A DNA stretch of 64,000 nucleotides. Origin: Anaeromyxobacter dehalogenans 2CP-1. GTDB taxonomy: Bacteria; Myxococcota; Myxococcia; Myxococcales; Anaeromyxobacteraceae. The stretch spans positions 2,554,001 to 2,618,000 of the forward strand of contig NC_011891.1 in NCBI RefSeq assembly GCF_000022145.1, read 5' to 3'. Below the pieces are notes generated by a model. It ran no database searches. It worked only from the letters and a program-made list of their open reading frames with translations, and had not been told where the DNA came from. This document shows positions 26,416 to 39,472 of the stretch, one piece after another. The position numbers were made by a program, and so were the translations under genes. Each line of letters starts with the position of its first letter. The first letter of the stretch is position 1.

Positions 26416-27713
26416 CGGTCTGCCTTGTCCTCCTCGTGGACGATCCGGCCACCCACGATCGTGTGCGTGCAACGCCCGGCGAGCCGCCTTCCCTTCCACG
26501 GCGTGTTGCGGCCCTTGGAGTGGAGCCGGGCCGGGTCCACCGTCCACTCCGCGGCGGCGTCGAGCACCGCCACGTCCGCGGCCGCGCCGCGCGCCAGCGT
26601 GCCGGCGGGCAGCCCGAACACCCTGGCCGGCCCCACGGTGAGCGCCTCGACGAGCCGACGCTCGGTCAGCGCGCCCTCCCGTACCAGGCCCAGGCAGACC
26701 GAGAACGCGGTCTCCAGCCCGACGATGCCGTTCGCGGCGGCGTCGAACTCCACGTCCTTCTCGACCGCGGAGTGCGGCGCGTGGTCGGTGGCGATCGCGT
26801 CGAGCGTGCCGTCCGCGAGCGCCTCGCGGCAGGCGCGGACGTCCTCCGCCGAGCGCAGCGGGGGGTTCATCTTGAAGTCGGTCGAGTAGCCCGAGGCGCC
26901 CACGTCGTCGTCGGTGAGCGCGAGGTGGTGCGGGGTGACCTCGCCGGTGACCGGCAGGCCGCGGCGCTTCGCCTCGCGGATGGCGCGGACCGCGCCGGCG
27001 GTGCTGACGTGCGCCACGTGCAGCCGCCCGCCGGTGAGCTCCACCAGCGCGATGTCGCGCAGCACCATCACGTCCTCGGCCTGCGACGGGATGCCCTTCA
27101 GGCCGAGCCGCGTTGCGGCGGCGCCCTCGTGCATCACGCCCTTGCCCACCAGGTGCAGGTCCTCCTCGTGCACCGTGAGCGGCAGGCCGAACGCGCGCGC
27201 GTACTCCAGCGCGCGGCGCATCAGCGCCGACGACATCACCGGCCGCCCGTCGTCGGAGAGCGCCACGCAGCCCGAGGCCTTCAGCTCGCCGTACTCGGCC
27301 AGCTCCTCGCCGTTCGAGCCGCGGGAGATGGCGCCCACCGGGTAGACGCGGGCCAGGCCGGCCGCCGCCGCGCGCGCCAGCACGAGCTCGGTCACCGCGG
27401 CGCAGTCGTTCACCGGCTTCGTGTTCGGCATGGCGCACACGGCCGTGAAGCCGCCCGCCACCGCCGCCCGCGCGCCGGTCGCGACCGTCTCCTTGTACTC
27501 CTGCCCCGGCTCGCGCAGGTGCACGTGCAGGTCCACGAACCCCGGCGTCACCCACCGGTTCCGCGCGTCGACCGCGCGGGCGTCGCGCGGGCGCTCCACC
27601 CGCTCGGCCACCTCCGCCACCTTGCCGTCGCGGATCACCACGGTGCGGACGCCGTCCACGCCGCTCGCCGGGTCGATGACCCGGCCGCCCTCGATGAAGA
27701 GCACGTCAGACAT
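26412..27713 (-). CDS. pyrC: Dihydroorotase (class I)
   Basis: Zinc amidohydrolase that closes carbamoyl aspartate to dihydroorotate. The 433-aa length fits class I enzymes. Metal ligands are visible: H63 and H65 ([13 protein letters not shown]), His in [10 protein letters not shown], and Asp in [15 protein letters not shown] and [10 protein letters not shown] are family typical. It is 30 nt after pyrB and overlaps carA by 4 nt. Some class I forms are inactive partners of PyrB, but here the metal residues look complete. Confidence 0.95.
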
Positions 27714-27743
27714 CGCGCCTGCCTCCCGTCCCGAGCCGCGCCG

Positions 27744-28685
27744 TCACGCCCTGGCCTCCTCGCCCGCGCCGCCCGCGAGCAGGTACAGGATCGCCATCCG
27801 GACCGCCACCCCGTTCTGCACCTGGTCCAGGATCACCGAGCGGGGCCCGTCCGCCACCTCGGGCGACAGCTCCACGCCGCGGTTGATGGGGCCGGGGTGC
27901 AGGATCACGCAGGAGGGCTTCAGCCAGTCCGCCGCCTTCTTCGCGTTCAGGCCCCAGACCTTCGAGTACTCGCGCGTGCCGGGGATGAGCGGGTCGCCGA
28001 TGCGCTCGTGCTGGATGCGCAGCATGATGACCGCGTCCGCGCCGTCCACCGCCTCGCGCAGATCGGTGTGGACCGTGGCGCCGAGCCGCTCCACCCCGGC
28101 CGGCATCATGGTGGGCGGCCCGCACAGCCGGACCTTCGCCCCCAGCTTCGGGAACGCGTGCAGGTCGGAGCGGGCCACGCGCGAGTGGCTGACGTCGCCC
28201 ACGATGGCGACGGTCTTGCCCTCGAGCGTGCCGAGCTTCTCCCGCAGCGTGAAGCAGTCGAGGAGCCCCTGGCTCGGGTGCTCGTGCGCGCCGTCGCCGG
28301 CGGAGACCACCGAGCAGCCCACGTGCTCCGCGACCAGCCGCGGCGCGCCGCCGGCCGAGTGCCGGATCACCAGCACGTCCGGGCGCATCGCCTCGAGGTT
28401 CTTCGCCGTGTCCACCAGCGTCTCGCCCTTGGTGACCGACGAGGAGGAGGACGTCCAGTTGAGCGCGTCGGCGGACAGGATCTTGGCGGCGGTCTCGAAC
28501 GAGCTGCGGGTGCGGGTGGAGGCCTCGAAGAAGAGGTTCACCACCATCTTGCCGCGCAGGCTCGGGACCTTCTTGATCGGCCGCTGCAGGACCTCCTTCA
28601 TGGAGGCGGCGAGGTCGATGACCTCGAGGATCTCCTCGCGGGAGAAGTCCTCCAGCGCGATGCAGTGCTTGTGTCGACCGATCAC
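27744..28685 (-). CDS. pyrB: Aspartate carbamoyltransferase catalytic chain
   Basis: Condenses carbamoyl phosphate with aspartate. The 313-aa protein has the carbamoyl-phosphate loop FFEASTRTRSSFE, the SSSSVTKGETL loop, DGAHEHPSQGLLDCFTLRE, and HPGPINRGVELSPEVAD. It starts with GTG at 28685, overlapping the pyrR stop by 4 nt (GTGA). No pyrI regulatory chain is present; the PyrR-PyrB-PyrC order resembles the form lacking PyrI. Confidence 0.96.
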   Translation of the reverse strand: MIGRHKHCIALEDFSREEILEVIDLAASMKEVLQRPIKKVPSLRGKMVVNLFFEASTRTRSSFETAAKILSADALNWTSSSSSVTKGETLVDTAKNLEAMRPDVLVIRHSAGGAPRLVAEHVGCSVVSAGDGAHEHPSQGLLDCFTLREKLGTLEGKTVAIVGDVSHSRVARSDLHAFPKLGAKVRLCGPPTMMPAGVERLGATVHTDLREAVDGADAVIMLRIQHERIGDPLIPGTREYSKVWGLNAKKAADWLKPSCVILHPGPINRGVELSPEVADGPRSVILDQVQNGVAVRMAILYLLAGGAGEEARA

Positions 28686-29218
28686 GGCGCCCTCCTCGGC
28701 TTGACCACCACCGCGTCCTCGGGCGCGCCCGACTCCACCAGGCGCACCTGCACGTCGTCCCGGTCCGAGACCTCCAGCCGCGCGCCGGCGAAGTCGGCGG
28801 CGATGGGCAGCTCGCGCCCGCCGCGGTCCACCAGCACCGCCAGCCAGACGCGGCGGGGGCGGCCGAAGTCGACGATCTCGTCGAGCGCCGCGCGCACCGT
28901 GCGGCCGGTGTAGAGCACGTCGTCCACCAGCACCAGGGTCTTGCCCTGCACCGGGAAGCGCACGTCGGTCGGGCCGATCACCGGGGCCGCGCCCTGCTCG
29001 GCGAGGTCGTCGCGGTAGAGCGCGATGTCCAGCGTCCCGAGCGGCGGCTCGGCGCCGAGCTCCCGGGCCAGCTCGCGGCGGAGCCGCTGGGCGAGGTGCA
29101 CCCCGCCCCGTCGGATGCCCACGATGGCGACGTCGCCGGCCGCGCCCGCCGCGCGGGCACGCTCCGCGATGTCGCGGCCCAGGCGTCGTACCGCTCGTTC
29201 GATCTCCGCAGCGTTCAT
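28682..29218 (-). CDS. pyrR: PyrR, uracil phosphoribosyltransferase/regulator
   Basis: A 178-aa phosphoribosyltransferase-fold protein. The PRPP loop is LVLVDDVLYTGRTVRAALDE; the opening AIVGIRRGGVHLAQRL and the end VDRGGRELPIAADFAG match PyrR. In Gram-positive bacteria PyrR binds pyr mRNA and attenuates it; in many proteobacteria it may act only as a UPRTase. Here it sits inside an operon with 8 nt between its ATG and the preceding gene, so no attenuator leader precedes it. Overlaps pyrB by 4 nt. Confidence 0.93.
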   Translation of the reverse strand: MNAAEIERAVRRLGRDIAERARAAGAAGDVAIVGIRRGGVHLAQRLRRELARELGAEPPLGTLDIALYRDDLAEQGAAPVIGPTDVRFPVQGKTLVLVDDVLYTGRTVRAALDEIVDFGRPRRVWLAVLVDRGGRELPIAADFAGARLEVSDRDDVQVRLVESGAPEDAVVVKPRRAP

Positions 29219-29226
29219 GCGCCCCC

Positions 29227-29700
29227 CTACCGCGATGGACCCCAGTCCGGGATGGAGATGTCCTGCGTGAAGTCCACCGTGAACGACTTCTCCACGGTTC
29301 GATCCAGGTACGGCAGCTCCACCACGCGAACGTACTCGAAGGCCACGTGGAGCGTGGGCGCCGCGCCGCTCGTGTCGCGCTCCCAGACCAGGTCGCCGGG
29401 CGCGAGCGCCACGGCCGGCACCGTGGCCGGCGCGCCGCGCTCGTCCACGATCTGGTCGGTGGCGAGCATCTCCAGGCGGCGGATCATCTCCGTGCGCAGC
29501 CGCTCGTCGTCGCGGTCCTTCACGGCGCGGTTCATGAAGTCCCGCACCACCTGCCGCGCCTCGAAGTCCACGACGTAGACGGGGACCCAGACCCAGGCCA
29601 GGTAGCCGCCGCCCAGCAGCGCAGCGAGGATCGCGGCCGTGACCCACGTGATCTGCCCGCGCGCGGAGCGCGGCAGGGAGGACGGGGAGAGGCTGGGCAT
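29227..29700 (-). CDS. Single-pass membrane protein of unknown function
   Basis: A 157-aa protein. After a Ser/Arg-rich start, residues 18-44 form one membrane helix (WVTAAILAALLGGGYLAWVW), with a hydrophilic domain on the far side: QVVRDFMNRAVKDRDDERLR then a beta-rich end (SFTVDFTQDISIPDWGPSR). I recognise no family. It lies 18 nt after lepB and 8 nt before pyrR, so it should be co-expressed with both; the position after signal peptidase suggests a periplasmic role only by context. Confidence 0.7.
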   Translation of the reverse strand: MPSLSPSSLPRSARGQITWVTAAILAALLGGGYLAWVWVPVYVVDFEARQVVRDFMNRAVKDRDDERLRTEMIRRLEMLATDQIVDERGAPATVPAVALAPGDLVWERDTSGAAPTLHVAFEYVRVVELPYLDRTVEKSFTVDFTQDISIPDWGPSR

Positions 29701-29718
29701 CAGGGGGTGTTTCTAGCG

Positions 29719-30738
29719 CTAGTCGATGGGTTTGAAAAGCCGGTCGAGCCGGAGGCCTCCTGCGCCCCGCGGCCACAGGCCCCCGTCCCCCCAGCTCCAG
29801 AAGACCAGCGCGGCGCGGCCGCGGATGTGGCCCACGGGGACCTGCCACCCGCCCATCCCCCGGCTGTCGGCCGAGAGATCGCGGTTGTCGCCCATCACGA
29901 ACACGTGCCCGGGGCGGACCACCTCGAACGGCCCCTCGCGCGAGGCGAGGCGCGCCCGCCGGCACTGGAGCACGTCGTAGCTCGCCACCCCGTCGGCGGC
30001 GGCCGCCTGCCAGCTCGACTCGGCGTCGCCGGGGAGATCGCCCCGGGGCGGGAGGATGGGCCCCTTGGCGAGCGCCTCGCGGTAGCGGCGGCAGCGCTCC
30101 GCCAGCGGCTCCCCGGTGGATGGGCTCCGCTCGGCGTAGGCGTACTCGCCGGCGGCCGCGCGCGGCTGCGGCACGCCGTTGACGTAGAGCACCTGCTCGC
30201 GGATCTCGATGACGTCGCCGGCGACGCCCACCACCCGCTTCACGTAGTCGCTGCTCGGGTCGCGCGGGTTCTCGAACACGATGACGTCGCCGCGCCGCGG
30301 CGCGCCGGTCTCGACCAGGCGGAGGTGCGTGAACGGGAGCCGCACCGCGTAGGCGACCTTGGAGACGAAGATGTAGTCGCCCACCACCAGCGTCGGGACC
30401 ATCGAGCCGGACGGGATCCGGAACGCGTCGAGCACGAACGCGCGGACCAGGAGCGCCAGCACCACCGCGAGCGCGATGGACTCCGCGTACTCGCGCCACC
30501 AGGGCTTGACCCGCGCCGCGAGGTGCTCCTCCCAGAGCGCGTCCAGCCTGCGGAGCGCGGCGGAGAGCGCGTCCGGCTCCCCGCCCCGCGCCGCGGCGGT
30601 CACCTCGGCGGCGGCCGCGTCCACCGCGCCGCGCGCGTCGCCCAGGGCGCGGCGGTGCCGGGCGGCCAGCCGGCGGGCGTCGCGCGCGAAGCGGAGCGCG
30701 TCGCGGCGCGCGCGCGCCAGGCGGGCGGCGTCCGCCAC
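29719..30738 (-). CDS. lepB: Signal peptidase I
   Basis: Membrane serine protease that removes signal peptides. The 339-aa protein shows the catalytic Ser S112 in RIPSGSMVPTL, the general-base Lys K167 in DYVKRVVGVAGD, and box E GDNRDLSADSR. One membrane helix at about 86-104 (SIALAVVLALLVRAFVLDAF) precedes the catalytic domain. The first 80 residues are a helical Ala/Arg-rich extension on the cytoplasmic side. The start is GTG at 30738, 7 nt after the lepA stop. Confidence 0.94.
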   Translation of the reverse strand: MADAARLARARRDALRFARDARRLAARHRRALGDARGAVDAAAAEVTAAARGGEPDALSAALRRLDALWEEHLAARVKPWWREYAESIALAVVLALLVRAFVLDAFRIPSGSMVPTLVVGDYIFVSKVAYAVRLPFTHLRLVETGAPRRGDVIVFENPRDPSSDYVKRVVGVAGDVIEIREQVLYVNGVPQPRAAAGEYAYAERSPSTGEPLAERCRRYREALAKGPILPPRGDLPGDAESSWQAAAADGVASYDVLQCRRARLASREGPFEVVRPGHVFVMGDNRDLSADSRGMGGWQVPVGHIRGRAALVFWSWGDGGLWPRGAGGLRLDRLFKPID

Positions 30739-30745
30739 GGCGGCG

Positions 30746-32551
<1,806 letters not shown>

Positions 32552-32690
32552 CGGGGCGGCAGGCTTTTAACACGGCGGCGGCGGGGGGACCACGGCGCCG
32601 GTCCCCGCGCCGGAGGCTCCCGCTTCCGGACGATATCGGCGCGCCCCTTCACCCAACGTTCGACACCCTACTGGGACTACGGCTCAGAAA

Positions 32691-32706
32691 TATCCGTATC
32701 TTGTGT
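32691..32706. promoter_or_regulatory. NrdR box 1
   Basis: TATCCGTATCTTGTGT fits the 16-bp NrdR box pattern (acaCwAtATaTwGtgt) best in its right half. It lies exactly 31 bp upstream of the second box. Confidence 0.6.
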
Positions 32707-32721
32707 TGATATACATGTACC

Positions 32722-32737
32722 CCACCATATGTTGTGG
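32722..32737. promoter_or_regulatory. NrdR box 2
   Basis: CCACCATATGTTGTGG matches the NrdR box core (C.ATAT.T.G) and is near-palindromic (12 of 16 positions). It lies 7 nt upstream of the nrdJ -35 box. With box 1 it forms the usual pair about three helical turns apart. Confidence 0.65.
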
Positions 32738-32744
32738 TCAGGCG

Positions 32745-32772
32745 TTGACTCTCGGCGGGCGCTTGCTAGCAT
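32745..32772 (+). promoter_or_regulatory. nrdJ promoter
   Basis: TTGACT (32745-32750), 16-nt spacer, TAGCAT (32767-32772). Start expected near 32779, leaving a leader of about 250 nt before nrdJ. Confidence 0.65.
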
Positions 32773-32950
32773 GTCTTCTGGTTCCGCGGGGGCGCGGGAC
32801 GGGGAGGACGGGCGGGATGGCGGCGGGGTGGGTGCGACGAATGAGTAGTCCTTCTGCCGGCTTGGGGGCGATGCCGGCGTTCATGTCAGACCATCGCGAT
32901 TAGGTAGACCTCCGGTTCACTGACGCGGGCCGGCCGGAGGAAGAGGGCTG

Positions 32951-32976
32951 AACGGGTGCCGATATCGGCACCCGTT
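32951..32976. repeat. 26-bp perfect palindrome in nrdJ leader
   Basis: Arms AACGGGTGCCGAT and ATCGGCACCCGTT meet with no spacer, 55 nt upstream of the nrdJ ATG. As RNA it would fold into a stem of about 11 bp; as DNA it is a perfect dyad. No T-run follows. Confidence 0.7.
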
Positions 32977-33031
32977 AGGGGATGCTGTTTGCCTCGGACC
33001 GGGGGACGGTCTCGAGCGGAGGTGGAAAGCG

Positions 33032-35818
<2,787 letters not shown>

Positions 35819-35831
35819 GCCCCACTCCACC

Positions 35832-35968
35832 GCGCTCATCCCGAGCGTAGCGCCGCGAAGCGGCGCGGAGTCGAGGGACGCTCATTCCGACCCTTCGACT
35901 CCGGACGGACCTTCGGTCCGTCCTACGCTCAGGGTGAGCGGCGCGGCCCCAGCCGCGCGGAGTCGAGG
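35832..35968. repeat. Mosaic palindromic repeat (two inverted copies plus a fragment)
   Basis: Copy 1 reads CTCATCCCGAGCGTAG, a hairpin (GCGCCGC/GCGGCGC, 35850-35866), then CGGAGTCGAGGG. Copy 2 is inverted: its other strand reads GCTCACCCTGAGCGTAG, a different hairpin (GGACGGAC/GTCCGTCC), then CGGAGTCGAAGGG. A third piece holds another hairpin (GCGCGGC/GCCGCGC, 35941-35958) followed by CGGAGTCGAGGG. It lies between the nrdJ stop and its terminator. Confidence 0.7.
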
Positions 35969-35969
35969 G

Positions 35970-36006
35970 GCGCCCGGGACCTCAGGGTCCCGGGCGCTGC
36001 TTTTTT
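35970..36006 (+). terminator. nrdJ intrinsic terminator
   Basis: A perfect 12-bp stem (GCGCCCGGGACC / GGTCCCGGGCGC) with a TCAG loop, followed by TGC and six T. A textbook rho-independent terminator for the plus strand, about 150 nt after nrdJ. Confidence 0.92.
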
Positions 36007-36028
36007 GCGCGTGGCTCGGGACGCGTCG

Positions 36029-39000
36029 TCAGTGGAAGTCCCGGGCGCGCGCGCCCATGGAGGGGGCGAGCGCGAGCGGGGCCACCGAGTCCACCCGCAC
36101 GTTCACCACCTTCCCGCTCCGCTCCACCCGCCCGCGCGCCAGCAGGAACGGCGCCCCGCGGACCACCGGCCGGAAGCGCTCGTACACGTCGGGCATCACC
36201 ACCAGGTTCGCGATCCCGGTCTCGTCCTCCAGGCTCACGAAGACGATGCCGCGGGCCGTCTCCGGCCGCTGCCGGACGATGACCAGCCCCGCCACCTCGA
36301 CCGGCGCGCGATCCGGGAGCCGCCCCAGCTCGCGGGCGGTGCGGATCCGGTCGCCGCCCAGCCCGGGCCGCACCAGCGCCATGGGGTGGCCGCGCACCGA
36401 CAGGCCCGTGGTGGCGAAGTCGGCCGAGACCTCGTCGGCGGCCGAGGCCGCGGGGAGCGCCACCTCGGGCTCCGGCGGCGCCAGGCCCGCGAACAGGTCG
36501 CCGCCGTCGGCCTCCACCGCCAGGCTGCGCCACACCGCGTCCCGCCGATCGGGCGCGAGCGCGCCGAGCGCGCCCGCCTCCGCCAGCCGCACCAGCCAGG
36601 CGCGGGAGAGCCGGGCGCGGCGGACCAGCTCCGCCACCGAGCCGAACGGCCCGGCTGCCCGCGCCTCGAGGATGGCCTCGCCCACCGCGCGCGGGAGGCC
36701 GCGGACGGCGTGCAGCCCCACGCGCAGCACCGCCGTCTCCCCCGGCGCGGCCGGCCGCCCGGGCGCCGCGCCCTCCAGGCTGCTCTCCCAGCCGCTGCAG
36801 CCGACGTCCACCCCGCGCACCTCCACGCCGTGCCGCTTCGCGTCCTCCACCAGCGTGTGCGGCGCGTAGAACCCCATGGGCTGGCTGTTCAGGAGCGCGC
36901 AGGCGAACGCGGCCGGGTGGTAGCGCTTCAGCCAGGCCGAGGCGTAGACCAGCAGCGCGAACGAGGCCGCGTGCGACTCCGGGAAGCCGTACCCGGCGAA
37001 CCCGAGCAGCTGCTTGAAGATCTCCTCCGCGTCCGCGCCGGAGATGCCCCGCTCCGCCATCCCGGCCACGAGGCGCGCCTTCATGGCGGCGAGCTTCTCG
37101 TGCGAGCGGCGGTGCGTCATCACCCGCCGCAGCTCGTCCGCCTCGCCGGGCGTGAACCCCGCCGCGATCACCGCGAGGCGCATGGCCTGCTCCTGGAACA
37201 GCGGGACGCCGAGGGTGCGGGCCAGCACCGGCTCGAGCGGCGCGTACGGGTAGCGGACCTGCTCCTTGCCGTCGCGGCGGCGCAGGTAGGGGTGGATCAT
37301 GCCGCCCTGGATCGGCCCGGGCCGGATGATCGCGACCGAGATGACGAGGTCGTAGAAGTTGCGCGGGCGCAGGCGGGGGGCGAGCGACATCTGCGCCCGC
37401 GACTCGACCTGGAACACGCCGATGGAGTCGGCGCGCCCGAGCATCTCGTACACCTCGGGGTCCTCTGCCGGGATGGTGGCGAGCGCGTCGGGGTGCGGCA
37501 CCGCGGTGGGCGAGGCCGGTGCCGGCCGGTGGCGCGCGAGCAGCGCCAGCGCCCGGGAGAGCGCGGTGAGCATGCCCAGGCCGAGCAGGTCCACCTTGAG
37601 CAGGTCCAGCTCGGAGAGGTCGTCCTTGTCCCACTGGACGATGGTGCGGCCGGGCATGGCGGCGGGCTCGATGGGCACCGTCTCGCAGAGCGGCCGCCGC
37701 GTGATGACGAAGCCGCCCACGTGGATGGAGAGGTGGCGCGGGAAGCCCTGCAGCTCGCGCGCGAGCGCGAGCGTCATCCGCACCCGCTCCGAGTCCGCCG
37801 CGTCGAGGCCGGCCTGGGCGAGGAGCTCGGGCCCCACCTGCCCCAGGTCCTCGTAGGTGCCGATGAGCTTCGCGAGCCGGTCCACCTGGCCGAGCGAGAG
37901 CCCGAGCGCCTTCCCCACGTCGCGGAGCGCCGACTTGCCGCGGTAGGTGATCACCTCGCAGACCATGCCGGCGCGGTCGCGGCCGTACCGCTGGTACACG
38001 TACTGGAGCACCTCCTCGCGCCGCTCGTGCTCGAAGTCCACGTCGATGTCGGGCGGCTCGCCGCGCTCGGCGGAGATGAACCGCTCGAACAGGAGCCCCA
38101 TGCGCACCGGATCGATCGAGGTGATGCCGAGCACGTAGCAAACCGCGGAGTTGGCCGCGCTGCCGCGCCCCTGGCAGAGGATGCCGCGCGAGCGAGCGAA
38201 CCGGACCACGTCCCACACCGTGAGGAAGTAGCTCGCGTACCCGAGCGACTCGACGAGGTCGAGCTCGCGGGCGAGCTGCCGGGCCACGTCCTCCGGCGGC
38301 TCGCCGCCGTAGCGCCAGCGCGCGCCCTCGCGCACCAGCTCGCGCAGCAGCGACATCCCGGCGAGCGCGCCGTCCCGGTCCGTGCCCGCGGCAGCGCCCG
38401 TGCCACCGCCCGCGCCCGCGAGGCCGGGCTCGCCGGGCTCGGAGCTGGCGGGGCCCTCGGGCGCGGAGGCGGCGGGGCCCTCGGGCTCGGGTGCGGCCGG
38501 GCGCTCCGCCGGGAGCGAGGCCCGGAGCGAGAGGCTCGGCGTGGCGGTCCGCGCGCCCTCCCGCGCCGCCTGCGCCGGGCTGGAGGTCGCGACCTCGACG
38601 CCGCCGGCGAGCGCGCCGCGCTCCACCACCACCGGCGGCAGCGGGTGCTCGCCGCGGATCTCCTCCATGCGGAAGCGGCACTGGTCGGCGATGTCGGCCG
38701 CGGCCGCGAGCCCCTCGGGGAAGTCGCTCCACAGCCGCGCCAGCTCCTCGGGACCCTTCAGCGTCCGCTCGGCGTTCGGGAACAGCCGCCGCCCGGCCCG
38801 GTCCACGGTGGTGCCGTGGCGCACGCAGGTGAGCACGTCCTGCAGGACCTGCCGGGCGCGCGCGTGGGTGTGGACGTCGTTCGTCACCGCCACCGGCACC
38901 CCGAGCCGCCGCCCCGCGGACCGGGCGGCGAGCACGCGCGCCTCCTCCCCGGCCACCCGGTGCCGCGTCACCGCGAGCGCCGCCCGGCGGCCGAACGCGT

Positions 39001-39457
39001 CCTTCAGCCGCGCGACCGCGTCGCCGTCGGCGCCCGGGTACAGCGCGAACAGCCCTCGCGCGCCGGCCGCGACCGCCTCGAAGGGCACCGCGACCGCGTC
39101 CCGCTCGCGGCGCTCCGGCGCGCCGGTCCAGCCCTCGCCGCAGTGCGCCCGCGTCACCAGCCGGCACAGCCCCGCGTAGCCCTCGCGATCCTGGGCGAGC
39201 AGCACCAGCCGCGCCGGCCGCCCCGGCGCGAGGCCGGCGACCACCAGCTCCGCGCCCACGATGAGCGGGAGCCCCTGGCGCTTCGCCTCGGCGTGCGCCC
39301 GGACGATGCCGTACAGCCCGTTCACGTCGGCGAGCGCGAGGGCCGACAGCCCGAGCTCGGCCGCGCGCCCCACCAGCTCCTCGGGGTGGCTCGCGCCCTC
39401 CAGGAAGGAGAAGCAGGACTTGCAGCGGAGCTCGGCGTAGCGGGGAGCGTGGGACAT
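36029..39457 (-). CDS. dnaE2: Error-prone DNA polymerase DnaE2 (ImuC)
   Basis: Translesion C-family polymerase of the ImuABC mutasome. The 1142-aa protein has an N-terminal PHP domain (FSFLEGASHPEELVGRAAEL), the polymerase palm with PPDIDVDFEHERREEVLQY (catalytic Asp residues), GRGSAANSAVCYVLGI, VESRAQMSLAPRLRPRNFYD, FQEQAMRLAVIAAGFTPGEA and a C-terminal OB region (VEVAGLVIVRQRPETARGIV). Between PHP and polymerase parts (about residues 295-375) lies a Pro/Ala/Glu/Gly-rich low-complexity stretch. It is 15 nt after imuB and ends the cassette. Confidence 0.95.
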   Translation of the reverse strand: MSHAPRYAELRCKSCFSFLEGASHPEELVGRAAELGLSALALADVNGLYGIVRAHAEAKRQGLPLIVGAELVVAGLAPGRPARLVLLAQDREGYAGLCRLVTRAHCGEGWTGAPERRERDAVAVPFEAVAAGARGLFALYPGADGDAVARLKDAFGRRAALAVTRHRVAGEEARVLAARSAGRRLGVPVAVTNDVHTHARARQVLQDVLTCVRHGTTVDRAGRRLFPNAERTLKGPEELARLWSDFPEGLAAAADIADQCRFRMEEIRGEHPLPPVVVERGALAGGVEVATSSPAQAAREGARTATPSLSLRASLPAERPAAPEPEGPAASAPEGPASSEPGEPGLAGAGGGTGAAAGTDRDGALAGMSLLRELVREGARWRYGGEPPEDVARQLARELDLVESLGYASYFLTVWDVVRFARSRGILCQGRGSAANSAVCYVLGITSIDPVRMGLLFERFISAERGEPPDIDVDFEHERREEVLQYVYQRYGRDRAGMVCEVITYRGKSALRDVGKALGLSLGQVDRLAKLIGTYEDLGQVGPELLAQAGLDAADSERVRMTLALARELQGFPRHLSIHVGGFVITRRPLCETVPIEPAAMPGRTIVQWDKDDLSELDLLKVDLLGLGMLTALSRALALLARHRPAPASPTAVPHPDALATIPAEDPEVYEMLGRADSIGVFQVESRAQMSLAPRLRPRNFYDLVISVAIIRPGPIQGGMIHPYLRRRDGKEQVRYPYAPLEPVLARTLGVPLFQEQAMRLAVIAAGFTPGEADELRRVMTHRRSHEKLAAMKARLVAGMAERGISGADAEEIFKQLLGFAGYGFPESHAASFALLVYASAWLKRYHPAAFACALLNSQPMGFYAPHTLVEDAKRHGVEVRGVDVGCSGWESSLEGAAPGRPAAPGETAVLRVGLHAVRGLPRAVGEAILEARAAGPFGSVAELVRRARLSRAWLVRLAEAGALGALAPDRRDAVWRSLAVEADGGDLFAGLAPPEPEVALPAASAADEVSADFATTGLSVRGHPMALVRPGLGGDRIRTARELGRLPDRAPVEVAGLVIVRQRPETARGIVFVSLEDETGIANLVVMPDVYERFRPVVRGAPFLLARGRVERSGKVVNVRVDSVAPLALAPSMGARARDFH

Positions 39458-39472
39458 GGCGCGCCTCGGCGA

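Noticed and set aside
32703-32903. 66-codon plus-strand frame before nrdJ
   Set aside because: It runs through the second NrdR box, the promoter and the leader, has no Shine-Dalgarno, and its composition is not protein-like.
32779-33031. Cobalamin riboswitch in the nrdJ leader
   Set aside because: A CACTG and purine-rich stretch around 32918-32945 vaguely resembles part of a B12 box, but the conserved core (GGGAA...GGTG, CCCGCAACTGT-like segment) is not seen.
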